From assembly GCA_030589835.1 (NCBI GenBank), contig JAUUZS010000092.1, positions 1 through 10,417 on the forward strand: a stretch of DNA of 10,417 bases. The letters are read 5' to 3'. Shown here piece by piece: positions 1-7,114 of this stretch (positions within the stretch are counted from its first letter, which is position 1; each line of letters starts with the position of its first letter). This DNA comes from Cyclobacteriaceae bacterium. GTDB lineage: Bacteria; Bacteroidota; Bacteroidia; Cytophagales; Cyclobacteriaceae. The notes under the pieces were generated by a model that had not been told where the DNA came from, ran no database searches, and saw nothing but the letters and a program-made list of their open reading frames with translations. Made by a program: the position numbers and the translations under genes.

Positions 1-726
1 CCACATAATTTCGTCAATTTGATCAAAATTAATGTCCACAACCGGAGACATATGACATCCACGTGCACCAGGATCATCTTCTTCAATTACTAAGTCCCAT
101 CGGCTTTGCATGTTTTTATTCCATGCTTGTAGCCCCATTCTTCTATATGTGCCTTGAGCTGTTATCAATACTGGCTCCCCTTTGCTGTAACCCCCAAAAA
201 TGAAATTGCGAAATGTTTGACTGTTAGTTTCCCCATAAGAAGATTTTTTCCATGGCCATTGCCCAATACTTTCTCCAGTATTCGAATCAAGGGCTTCCAG
301 GCGCAAGTACTTATAACTTAATAGATGAACCGAATCTATATTGTTAACAAAATAGATTTCATCAACTCCATCATTGTCTAAGTCGAATGGGAAAACTGGC
401 GTAAACCAAATGCCATTAATAGTACTGGTAGTCAATTCTTTTTTCCACAATAATTGCCCTTCCAATGTAAACAATGCAAATTTTAATTTATCGGTAGGTG
501 GATAAAACATTTCTATCCAGGGATCAATTTCTTTATCTGCTGAGTATACCATCAAAATAGCCGTCTTTCCCTTAGCAATTTGAACCGGGACTGCACGCAG
601 TTTTCCAACTTTTGAACCAAGAGAAAATTCAAGGATGGTTTCTAAACCATTCGTTTTTTCACTTTGTCCGTATGAAGTGTAAAATAAAATGCTGATTATA
701 ATAAATGAGCCAATTGATTTTTTCAT
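1..726 (-). CDS. Secreted FG-GAP / rhamnogalacturonan-lyase-like beta-propeller protein, partial (N-terminal 242 codons)
   Basis: The frame is open from an ATG at 724-726 to the left edge, so the C-terminal part is missing. I translated this region by hand. A signal peptide is clear: K2-K3, a hydrophobic stretch to about residue 18, then S-Y-G-Q with predicted cleavage near residue 20. The mature part shows beta-propeller-like blades. Two Asp-rich FG-GAP-type calcium loops are visible: residues 115-123 (D-L-D-N-D-G-V-D-E) and residues 231-239 (D-I-N-F-D-Q-I-D-E). Between them is an A-L-D-x-x-T-G turn near 145-151. From memory of the family, this layout resembles the FG-GAP propellers of Bacteroidota annotated as rhamnogalacturonan-lyase-like. 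Whether it cleaves or only binds polysaccharide cannot be decided from this half. It is the last gene of the block, 62 bp after the chimeric ORF. Exported propeller is secure; lyase activity is uncertain. Confidence 0.75.
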   Translation of the reverse strand, partial: MKKSIGSFIIISILFYTSYGQSEKTNGLETILEFSLGSKVGKLRAVPVQIAKGKTAILMVYSADKEIDPWIEMFYPPTDKLKFALFTLEGQLLWKKELTTSTINGIWFTPVFPFDLDNDGVDEIYFVNNIDSVHLLSYKYLRLEALDSNTGESIGQWPWKKSSYGETNSQTFRNFIFGGYSKGEPVLITAQGTYRRMGLQAWNKNMQSRWDLVIEEDDPGARGCHMSPVVDINFDQIDEIMW

Positions 727-788
727 AATAACTAAGGTTTTCGTTTTCTAATTTATTTTCAAATAATCTCTCTTGATCATGGTCTCAA

Positions 789-1535
789 TCAAAACTCTAA
801 CTCAAATGACCTTCGATATTTTTTCAGCTTTTCCAGATAACCTTCCATGTCTAGCAATTGCCCGCCATAAAATTCAGAATAAGATACTTCCGATGCACGA
901 TTCCCCCTTAGATCCACACCGTAAAACTCTGAACCATGTCGATTAATGATAAAAGGATTATTTACATCAAAAGTAGATTTGGTAATCGTTGCATGAGGTA
1001 CATCGACCGCTGTAGAATTGATACCTGATGTTACAATTTTTACATTGTCCAGGATAATTCCAACATTTTGTGCTGTTGACTGGATTCCCCAGGACAAAAC
1101 ACCGACCGTCCCATTTTTAATGGTCACGGTTCCTTCTCCTTTAACAATCGGTATCCCTTCAATTGGCTTTGATTGGGAGACATTTTCCGTATAATCAAAA
1201 AAAGCACTATGAGCACGTTCATACAGGTGATCATTGTGGCCCATGGAACGCGTATTTTCAACAGTATAGCCATTCATAGTTCGTTTACTGTGAATGACAG
1301 GATTGAAAACCCCGATCATCTGAGGCATTTTATTAAACTGCATCCCTTCAACAATACCTTGCTTAATTCTTTGTGCTCTCCTCTCCCGGGAATCAACATC
1401 ATCCCACTGCCTGGCAAAACTTTTTATCATTAGGTTTGCCTCATCCTCCGTCCAATTGTTTCCAACACACAACATGGTATCCTGACCATAACTGTTGATA
1501 CTTATAAATGCAAAAAATATTAATAATCTCTTCAT
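789..1535 (-). CDS. Chimeric secreted ORF: esterase N-terminus + beta-helix middle + GH20-like C-terminal tail
   Basis: This is an intact 248-codon frame starting 9 bp after the beta-helix gene. Residues 1-18 are a signal peptide ending in S-Y-G-Q. Residues about 21-95 resemble, from memory, the region before the catalytic domain in Bacteroidota acetylxylan-esterase-like alpha/beta hydrolases: W-T-E-D-E-A, R-R-A-Q-R-I-K-Q-G-I, N-P-V-I-H-S-K-R, N-G-Y-T-V-E-N. The hydrolase domain that should follow is absent. Residues about 97-226 instead match residues about 262-398 of the neighbouring 739-residue protein (shared A-F-F-D-Y-T-E, L-S-W-G-I-Q-S, S-E-F-x-G-G-Q), with five residues lost near 143. 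Residues 226-248 match the last 23 residues of the GH20-like protein at 9047, 18 of 23 identical. No catalytic domain is complete, so it is probably an inactive fusion, although the frame is fully open. The three-part reading is secure for parts 2 and 3, which can be compared inside the window. Confidence 0.8.
   Translation of the reverse strand: MKRLLIFFAFISINSYGQDTMLCVGNNWTEDEANLMIKSFARQWDDVDSRERRAQRIKQGIVEGMQFNKMPQMIGVFNPVIHSKRTMNGYTVENTRSMGHNDHLYERAHSAFFDYTENVSQSKPIEGIPIVKGEGTVTIKNGTVGVLSWGIQSTAQNVGIILDNVKIVTSGINSTAVDVPHATITKSTFDVNNPFIINRHGSEFYGVDLRGNRASEVSYSEFYGGQLLDMEGYLEKLKKYRRSFELEF
833..871 (-). repeat. Copy 1 of dispersed repeat: GH20-like 3' end inside the chimeric ORF
   Basis: These 39 bases match 9091-9129 at 34 of 39 positions in the same orientation and the same reading frame. 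The flanking bases towards the 3' end still align at protein level to the stop codon, while the upstream side switches to beta-helix-like sequence. It marks the second junction of the chimera. Confidence 0.75.
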
Positions 1536-1544
1536 GATAATGTT

Positions 1545-3764
1545 TTATCGAACATTTACAGTCAGTTCTGTATTTTGATTGAGCAACGTGACTTCCTTTT
1601 TCCTTCCAACTTTTACTGTATATGGAGCTAGTTCGGTTTTTTTCAAACCGTCTATCAAGTACTGCGGCAATTCCATACTTACTCTGCCCTGTTCGGACGA
1701 TTTTGAAATGTTCACTTCCTGTCCATTTCTATCATATATTTTGACTTCTACACCCACAATCGGTTTTTGTTTTTTATCCTTTACACTAATATCCAAAGTC
1801 CAATAAACAGAATAACTGTGCTGTTCACCTTCTAATTCCAAGTTCATTTCTTCAAGAATATTAGACCTGAATTCTATATTGGTAGCGATGTGATTTTTGC
1901 CCCACCCCATTCTGAACGGTTTGAAACTATCTTCGGTACCAGGGGCTTTAATGATAGTGTTATTATAGATTTTTGTTCCATTTGCTGAACCATACCGAGA
2001 GGCAATCCAGGCTGCAGGCACATTGGTCGTAATATGGTTATCATAAAATTGTCCTCCAAAATATTTCGGGCCTCCACAGATATAAAATGCCGCTGCTATC
2101 ACTTTTGAAGAAGACTCCACTTTGTTCACAACGATCTCGTTCCCATAAACATAATTTTCCCCAGCCCTAGCACTGTAAAAAACCCCCCATGCCATGGGAA
2201 TGTATTTTTTAGGTTTGGGATAGTTTTTTGCTGTGATGTAGATCTTGTTGTCGTATATCCTATTGCCTACGGAAGCCCTTGGAGAGCCTGGTTTTGCACC
2301 ATAATCTCCGAGCCTTATTGCGGCGGTGCTGTATTCTTCATTTCCATATTCACAAGTTGGTGGCGATGTTTCTATTTTGAAAATGTTATTAAATACTTCA
2401 GTGTGCCTGCTCACATAAATACCTGATCCCTGTTTCGGTTCGAACCGGTTATTGTATATTTTAGTGCTATCACCTGTTCCCATAATACTATAATGGTTGG
2501 TCACAGTTTGATGGTTTATAAAAAGGTTATCATGAATAAGCGACTTTTTCCCTTTGATTGACAAACAGCCTTGGCCACCGTTAAATTCCGAATTCGAAAT
2601 TTCGGTGGCATTGTTGCCTCTAATAATCACAGAGCAAAGACCAACATGTCGCTGGATAAGAAACGGCATATCAACATCAAACTTGCAATTGTTAATGCGT
2701 GCATAGGGTATATCCACTGCGGCAGAACTTATACCGCTTGTTTTAATTTTTAAATTTTCAAGAATGACTTTCACATTTGTAGCAGAAGACTGAATGCCCC
2801 ATGAGAGTATCCCTACAGCAGCGCTTTCGATAGTGCCATTTTTAATAATGATTGTTCCTTTGCCACTTACTTGTGGTAACGAAGACAAGGGCTTTCCTGT
2901 TTTCATATCTTCTGTATAATCGAAAAAAGCAGGAATAGTTGGTGGCCGAGACTCCATAATCACATGATCATAGTGAGCTAATGGTGTTGTTTTTTCTATA
3001 ATACTGATGCCTGCATCCATCGCAGGGCGGATATCAATCTCGTCAACCAGACAATCTGAGTCAGCTTTAACCCGTACTCGGTATTTTCCGGCAGGTAAAT
3101 TAGTGAGGTGTGCGTAAACAAATCCTCCGCCCAATCGGGGACTTCTTCTCTCAACAGGACAGCTTTGCTTTGCACCATCCCCATATTCCGTTATGCACTT
3201 TACTTCATTGCCATTTTCATCTTCCACATACACACTCACTTTCATTTCATCATCGGGGTACTTCTTCATATCGTGGTAATATCTTCCTGTAATACCACAC
3301 ATGGCAAAATAGGAGCGGTTGGCAACCGGCAGGTTAATGTACGGGGATGTTATTTCATCACCGCTCTGTAGGCTCAATAATTTTTCGCCAAGAAACACAT
3401 GCACATCAGCGGTGTTTTCCACTTTCGCACCCGGGGCTTTCGAAACATCCCAGCCTTTCAATCCTTCTTCGAATCCGGAATTTGGAATATGTTCGTAATT
3501 TCCGTCAGCATAAGTAATGGTATACCCATTGAGATCAAGGGTAATGTCCTTACCTAGAAAAATAGTACTTTTTTCACTGCTAATATCGCTTGTCAACGTA
3601 TAGGTAGTTCCTTCCTTACCATAATAGCCCGGTTGGCTTATGGCTACAACATTTTCTGATAATGTTTTGTGATCATATTTTGTATATTGTGCATATACTT
3701 TTGGAGTCACGAGCAATACTTGCGAAAAAATAAAACTGGAAATGTATATTATTGTACTTTTCAT
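1545..3764 (-). CDS. Secreted right-handed beta-helix protein with inserted carbohydrate-binding-like domain and C-terminal Ig-like domain
   Basis: Signal peptide 1-25 ends V-Y-A-Q. Residues 53-88 look like the first coil of a pectate-lyase-like beta-helix (T-L-T-S-D-I, then I-T-L-D-L-N-G-Y-T-I). The helix is then interrupted by a beta-rich block at about 94-247. That block starts with N-S-G-F-E-E-G-L-K-G-W, the typical opening of a CBM4/9/22-type jelly roll. The helix resumes near 265 and runs to about 640 with many N-N-x-F and I-Y-N-N / I-Y-D-N-K asparagine-ladder turns typical of PbH1 repeats. Residues 652-739 form an Ig-like or carboxypeptidase-regulatory-like domain (K-P-I-V-G-V-E-V-K-I-Y-D). 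The fold family includes polysaccharide lyases, epimerases and hydrolases, so an extracellular polysaccharide substrate is likely, but I cannot assign catalytic residues. It lies 43 bp downstream of the transglutaminase-like gene. The middle is duplicated in the chimeric ORF that follows. Confidence 0.85.
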   Translation of the reverse strand: MKSTIIYISSFIFSQVLLVTPKVYAQYTKYDHKTLSENVVAISQPGYYGKEGTTYTLTSDISSEKSTIFLGKDITLDLNGYTITYADGNYEHIPNSGFEEGLKGWDVSKAPGAKVENTADVHVFLGEKLLSLQSGDEITSPYINLPVANRSYFAMCGITGRYYHDMKKYPDDEMKVSVYVEDENGNEVKCITEYGDGAKQSCPVERRSPRLGGGFVYAHLTNLPAGKYRVRVKADSDCLVDEIDIRPAMDAGISIIEKTTPLAHYDHVIMESRPPTIPAFFDYTEDMKTGKPLSSLPQVSGKGTIIIKNGTIESAAVGILSWGIQSSATNVKVILENLKIKTSGISSAAVDIPYARINNCKFDVDMPFLIQRHVGLCSVIIRGNNATEISNSEFNGGQGCLSIKGKKSLIHDNLFINHQTVTNHYSIMGTGDSTKIYNNRFEPKQGSGIYVSRHTEVFNNIFKIETSPPTCEYGNEEYSTAAIRLGDYGAKPGSPRASVGNRIYDNKIYITAKNYPKPKKYIPMAWGVFYSARAGENYVYGNEIVVNKVESSSKVIAAAFYICGGPKYFGGQFYDNHITTNVPAAWIASRYGSANGTKIYNNTIIKAPGTEDSFKPFRMGWGKNHIATNIEFRSNILEEMNLELEGEQHSYSVYWTLDISVKDKKQKPIVGVEVKIYDRNGQEVNISKSSEQGRVSMELPQYLIDGLKKTELAPYTVKVGRKKEVTLLNQNTELTVNVR

Positions 3765-3807
3765 AACAACAATGATTTAATGTAAATAGAGATTTTTCAT
3801 GATGAAT

Positions 3808-4623
3808 TTATACCGCATATTTATTATTCCTTTTCAAAAAATCAAATCCTAATGGCGCCATTAATAGCAATGGAATAATCCAAATTGCCCAATAAGAAAA
3901 ATGCTCAAACTTATTATCCACAGTATAAATATTTTTATATTTCCCAAAAATCTCAACAATAAAATCAGTGGTGTATGGATCTACAGCATCGGGGTAATAC
4001 AAATCCGCCATTTTACTATAGGGCTTTCTGGCAAGTTCAGGGTTTGCCTGAACTGCGGCAGTATCATAGGGAACAACAATGCCATAATCCGGATCAAGAA
4101 TATATGTTGTAGAATCATTGAGCTCTGCTCTTACTACAACATGTCTTCCTCCCAAATCCATTAATTCTGCTTTCATACCGTTCTCCATCAAAACGCCTTT
4201 CACAATAATCGAATGAGCTGAGCATAAACCCACCCCTCTTTCCAAGTTCTTTTTATAATTGCTAAATTCATAACGTTCATACATTTTGGGGTTGACGTAC
4301 GAGGCAAAAAACAACAAATAGTTTTCCCAGATGGGCACCCTCAAATAGTATTTATCAATTCCCTTGCTTTTCCAATAATGGGCAAAGCCATTGTTAACTA
4401 CTTTGTTAACTCTAATGGCAAATTCTACATTGGATTCACCTTCCCTTCTTTCTAACAACTCTAATATCTCTGGGTACTCTATGGTAATATCGTTAATTCT
4501 GTTCCTTAATGTCACCTCTTCTGTATAGATTTCAGGGTTTCTCATCGTTTTAAAAAGACCTGATATATTTATACCGATTAATATCAATCCCAATGCAAAA
4601 AGTATTCTTTTTAAAATTTTCAT
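3808..4623 (-). CDS. Membrane-anchored transglutaminase-like (papain-fold) protein
   Basis: This 271-residue protein has a hydrophobic segment at each end: about residues 6-23 after K2-K5-R6, and about 243-260 before a basic tail (K-R-N-N-K). The middle is therefore probably outside the cytoplasm, held by two membrane anchors. The core carries the transglutaminase-like Cys-His-Asp arrangement. C134 lies in G-V-G-L-C-S-A-H-S, H161 in G-G-R-H-V-V-V, and D177 in I-L-D-P-D-Y-G. The spacing fits the superfamily, which includes cysteine proteases, peptidoglycan or peptide amidases and cross-linking enzymes. The triad looks intact, so activity is plausible. Its presence among polysaccharide enzymes is unusual; a role on a peptide- or amide-bearing glycan, or in processing neighbouring exported proteins, is only inference. 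The ATG is followed directly by the anchor segment, which supports this start. Confidence 0.82.
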   Translation of the reverse strand: MKILKRILFALGLILIGINISGLFKTMRNPEIYTEEVTLRNRINDITIEYPEILELLERREGESNVEFAIRVNKVVNNGFAHYWKSKGIDKYYLRVPIWENYLLFFASYVNPKMYERYEFSNYKKNLERGVGLCSAHSIIVKGVLMENGMKAELMDLGGRHVVVRAELNDSTTYILDPDYGIVVPYDTAAVQANPELARKPYSKMADLYYPDAVDPYTTDFIVEIFGKYKNIYTVDNKFEHFSYWAIWIIPLLLMAPLGFDFLKRNNKYAV

Positions 4624-4727
4624 GTTTTTATAATTAAATATATTAATAAAATGTTGTGATTAAATCTGTCAATTTTCTCTATATAGTTATCTTTCTAATA
4701 AATGAACTCCCATAGCATCTTTTCTAC

Positions 4728-5090
4728 TTAATAATCAAATTTTATTATATAGACTTGCCTGCTTCCGGAGTGTATTGAATTAAAACCAACCATATCTCCA
4801 TGAGGACTCCATCTGCAATGAATGTCACAGCGCCATCCTTTAGTGTATTCATCTGGTTGATAAAATCTTCCCAGTGGTAATATTGCTTCACTTTTCATAT
4901 CCATTAAGTAAATTTTTTGTTCCCTGTTTTTTGTTGGATAAGTATCTGTGATCATCCATTTGCCGTCAGGAGAAAAAGTGCCATGCCTATCATAGTCAAG
5001 TAGTCCTTTACCCAACCTGTAATAATTGTTCTCCCCAACAGAGAATAATATATGAGCCATCTGTTTTGATTCATATTTTGCGGTGATCAT
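4728..5090 (-). pseudogene. C-terminal remnant of an oligogalacturonate-lyase-like (PD40) beta-propeller protein
   Basis: Only about 120 codons remain. The motifs belong to the last blades of a PD40/TolB-like propeller seen, from memory, in Bacteroidota and Planctomycetes proteins annotated as oligogalacturonate-lyase-like: R-H-G-T-F-S-P-D-G-K-W at 35-45, T-D-T-Y-P at 48-52, R-C-D-I-H-C-R-W-S at 87-95, and S-G-S-R-Q-V-Y-I at 108-115. The full family is about 400 residues, so the N-terminal two thirds, including the signal peptide, is absent. Upstream in the same frame there are only eight sense codons before a TGA. A different ATG at 5113-5115, 18 bp after the previous gene, opens M-K-S-F-L and stops at once. 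Deleting one T from the T6 run (plus-strand A6 at 5102-5107) would join that start to this frame. A single-domain fragment is unlikely to fold as a working enzyme, so I treat it as a decayed gene. Expression as a short peptide cannot be excluded. Confidence 0.7.
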
Positions 5091-5133
5091 ATCAATTTCA
5101 TAAAAAAGATTTCATTAATTCTATTTTTAACTC

Positions 5134-7020
5134 CTATTTATATGGACTGGTTAAATACATTTCTATATCTGTCCAATGTTCCAACATTATTTTTCTTTTG
5201 AGCATCAATTGTTCAATCAGGTCCGGCCCCAATAAAAATGTATCTTCATAAGCAGGGTCTTTGGCATGACTAATAAATTCCATTCCTCCACTTTCCAAAA
5301 CATCAATCAAATCAAGTGTATTATCTAATTCATCACGCCTGATGGCATTGAATTTTTGAAGATCCGGATCCCCTTCCCAGGTTGGTGTCTTATCAGGTCT
5401 ATGTTGAGGGCCACTTAACTCTTGCTCATGTCGATCTCTGATCAACTGTGCTTCAGCAAAATTACCGCCACTTCTCATAATGCTGGAGTAAATTCGTAAA
5501 CCCAGAACCATATTTTGAATGAATTGTTTTTCAGGGGCATCATTATCCACCTGATCCATTAAACCAATTATTTCATTAAGTTTAGATACATAAATACCTA
5601 GTGCATCTAGGGAAATCTCTTTTCGTCCACCATGAATATCAATGTAATCCATACGCGCTTCTATTTCAGAAGGATTAAATACATAGGGGAGGAAATAGCC
5701 CTCCTCTTCTGGGGTCAATAATTGAGGTGCAAACACCAAAGGTCTGGTTATTTGCCTTGCGGAAACTCCCCAATATAACCCCGAAATACGCCCAATGTTT
5801 GATTTATATTTTTTTGCTTCATCTAATGCAGTAAATGCCTTAAACAGAACTTCTGATGATCGTTCACCACCCCATTCCTTGCATATTTTACGCAATTCCT
5901 TTTGTTCATTAATTTCACCTTTCTTATCAAGAATTTCCAGATCATCTACAAGCATATCAATAAAACGATCAGAAACGGCAAGGTGCTCATAGCCTCTGTC
6001 ATAGGAAGCTCTAAAGGTGATAAAAACAGTTTGATTGGGATCTTTCTCTATAGTATTTACGGTTTTTAACAAGCCCAGTGGGTCTATCATTCCTCTCACC
6101 GGAAAAGAACCTACATTCATACTACTAATTACCTTGACTTTGTCAGAATTGTTGCTCTGATAATAACAGCCCTCTGGTAAATGCTTGTAAATATCTTTTT
6201 TTTCGTCTTCAGAAAACATAGAGCCAGTCAGGTATATGGTTATCTCTTTATCTGATTTTTGAGCGCCTTCTTTGAATGTATTCATCAAGAGCCCAACGCG
6301 TTCCCCCATACTCTTATCCTTACAATGCATTGGTCCATTGGGACCTACATATTGCCAGTCGGACCAGCAAATTCCAGAGCCTGCATCGTTGGTTTTAAAA
6401 AAGAAAGTTTGTATCTCCGGCACATTTTTCAGTAATTCGGCTACCATGTTCTCGAACATTTCACGGGTTTCCGCCACATTGATACAAGGAGCAAATGCTG
6501 CTTTATTATTTCTTCTGGGATGATCTACCCGTGGACCAAGAAAATGAGGATAGGATTCAAAAAAAGCGGATGGAAGAAAATTGGGTTCATAACTCCAAAA
6601 AGCAGCACCAAGACCATATTCTTTCAATATTTTTGCCTTTGCCAAAATTAATTCACGATTTTTTCTTACAAATTCCTCGGGTAAAAACGGTGCAATTTTA
6701 GGGTCCGGGAAAAATTTATAGGGTGTAGGGTTATTGCTCGCATATTCATACCAAAAATTTCTTCCTTCCGGGATTTCATGAAAACTCTTTTCAGCAAGGG
6801 TGCTTATGTTAATTTCAACACGTCCAAAAGGCTTTAACTTAGTTGCTTGTTTTGCCAACATTCTAAATTCATCCAGATCCCTGATCGCAGTTTGTATTAC
6901 AAAAACCTTTTCTTTATCTTTCTGACAATTACCCAAATTGGCAGAAAAGATTGTAATCAATAAAATCAAGTATATTTTTTCAACCGATACTAATTGCTTA
7001 TTAAATATTTTGATATTCAT
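5134..7020 (-). CDS. Large secreted protein, probable glycoside-hydrolase-like enzyme of unassigned family
   Basis: I do not recognise a named family for this 628-residue protein. The N-terminus has a hydrophobic segment at about 15-27 followed by L-G-N-C at 29-32, so it is exported; C32 is a weak lipoprotein candidate because Asn at position -1 is unusual. Residues about 38-360 alternate beta-strand-like and helix-like stretches, as in a TIM barrel. Candidate active-site segments are F-W-S-Y-E-P near 141-146, F-F-F-K-T-N-D-A-G-S-G-I-C-W-S at 206-220, G-P-N-G-P-M-H-C at 226-233, and F-I-T-F-R-A-S-Y-D-R-G near 333-343. Residues from about 370 on are mainly helical with charged repeats. From memory, similar N-D-x-G-S-G-x-C-W proteins occur near polysaccharide genes and are usually left as hypothetical. 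It lies between the esterase and the propeller remnant, 94 bp after the former. Glycan degradation is inferred from context and fold-like pattern only. Confidence 0.75.
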   Translation of the reverse strand: MNIKIFNKQLVSVEKIYLILLITIFSANLGNCQKDKEKVFVIQTAIRDLDEFRMLAKQATKLKPFGRVEINISTLAEKSFHEIPEGRNFWYEYASNNPTPYKFFPDPKIAPFLPEEFVRKNRELILAKAKILKEYGLGAAFWSYEPNFLPSAFFESYPHFLGPRVDHPRRNNKAAFAPCINVAETREMFENMVAELLKNVPEIQTFFFKTNDAGSGICWSDWQYVGPNGPMHCKDKSMGERVGLLMNTFKEGAQKSDKEITIYLTGSMFSEDEKKDIYKHLPEGCYYQSNNSDKVKVISSMNVGSFPVRGMIDPLGLLKTVNTIEKDPNQTVFITFRASYDRGYEHLAVSDRFIDMLVDDLEILDKKGEINEQKELRKICKEWGGERSSEVLFKAFTALDEAKKYKSNIGRISGLYWGVSARQITRPLVFAPQLLTPEEEGYFLPYVFNPSEIEARMDYIDIHGGRKEISLDALGIYVSKLNEIIGLMDQVDNDAPEKQFIQNMVLGLRIYSSIMRSGGNFAEAQLIRDRHEQELSGPQHRPDKTPTWEGDPDLQKFNAIRRDELDNTLDLIDVLESGGMEFISHAKDPAYEDTFLLGPDLIEQLMLKRKIMLEHWTDIEMYLTSPYK

Positions 7021-7058
7021 AATGCTTTACGCTATTTGTTGGTATTTATATTTTTTGA

Positions 7059-7098
7059 GATAAATAATTCATGCTAAGTGAATTATAAACTATTTATC
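7059..7098 (-). other. AT-rich imperfect inverted repeat in the spacer upstream of the 628-residue gene
   Basis: The 13-base arm at 7059-7071 is fully complementary to 7079-7086 plus 7094-7098, with a 7-base loop (7072-7078) and a 7-base bulge (7087-7093). Read on the transcribed strand it is followed by an A-rich run rather than a T-run, so it is not an intrinsic terminator. It could be an intercistronic mRNA hairpin, or simply chance in AT-rich spacer DNA. Confidence 0.3.
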
Positions 7099-7114
7099 AA
7101 AGGTTTCAATATTC

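Noticed and set aside
748..780. Ten-codon minus-strand frame starting at an ATG just after the chimeric ORF
   Set aside because: It is too short, has no ribosome-binding or family evidence, and is expected by chance in AT-rich spacer.
1239..1252. Two adjacent six-base palindromes (CCATGG and ACGCGT) at the first chimera junction
   Set aside because: They resemble restriction sites used in cloning, but two such palindromes near each other are not enough to suggest an artificial join. The surrounding codons read as normal protein sequence.
1173..1433. Plus-strand open frame of 86 codons
   Set aside because: It lies wholly within the chimeric minus-strand gene and shows no recognisable domain. 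The same holds for the other plus-strand frames across the window, which are shadows of the coding strand.
1874..2077. Minus-strand 67-codon frame inside the beta-helix gene
   Set aside because: It is in another frame of a gene with a strong, continuous repeat pattern. The same applies to the minus-strand frames at 2996-3184 and 7375-7566.
4624..4727. Longest spacer, examined for a promoter or terminator
   Set aside because: I see no Bacteroidota-type TAnnTTTG element and no stable stem with a T-run; it is only AT-rich. The other spacers are likewise without a convincing promoter.
6925..6927. Possible lipoprotein cysteine (C32) in the 628-residue protein
   Set aside because: The residue before it is Asn, which is poor for signal peptidase II, and no clear lipobox is present, so I do not call it a lipoprotein.
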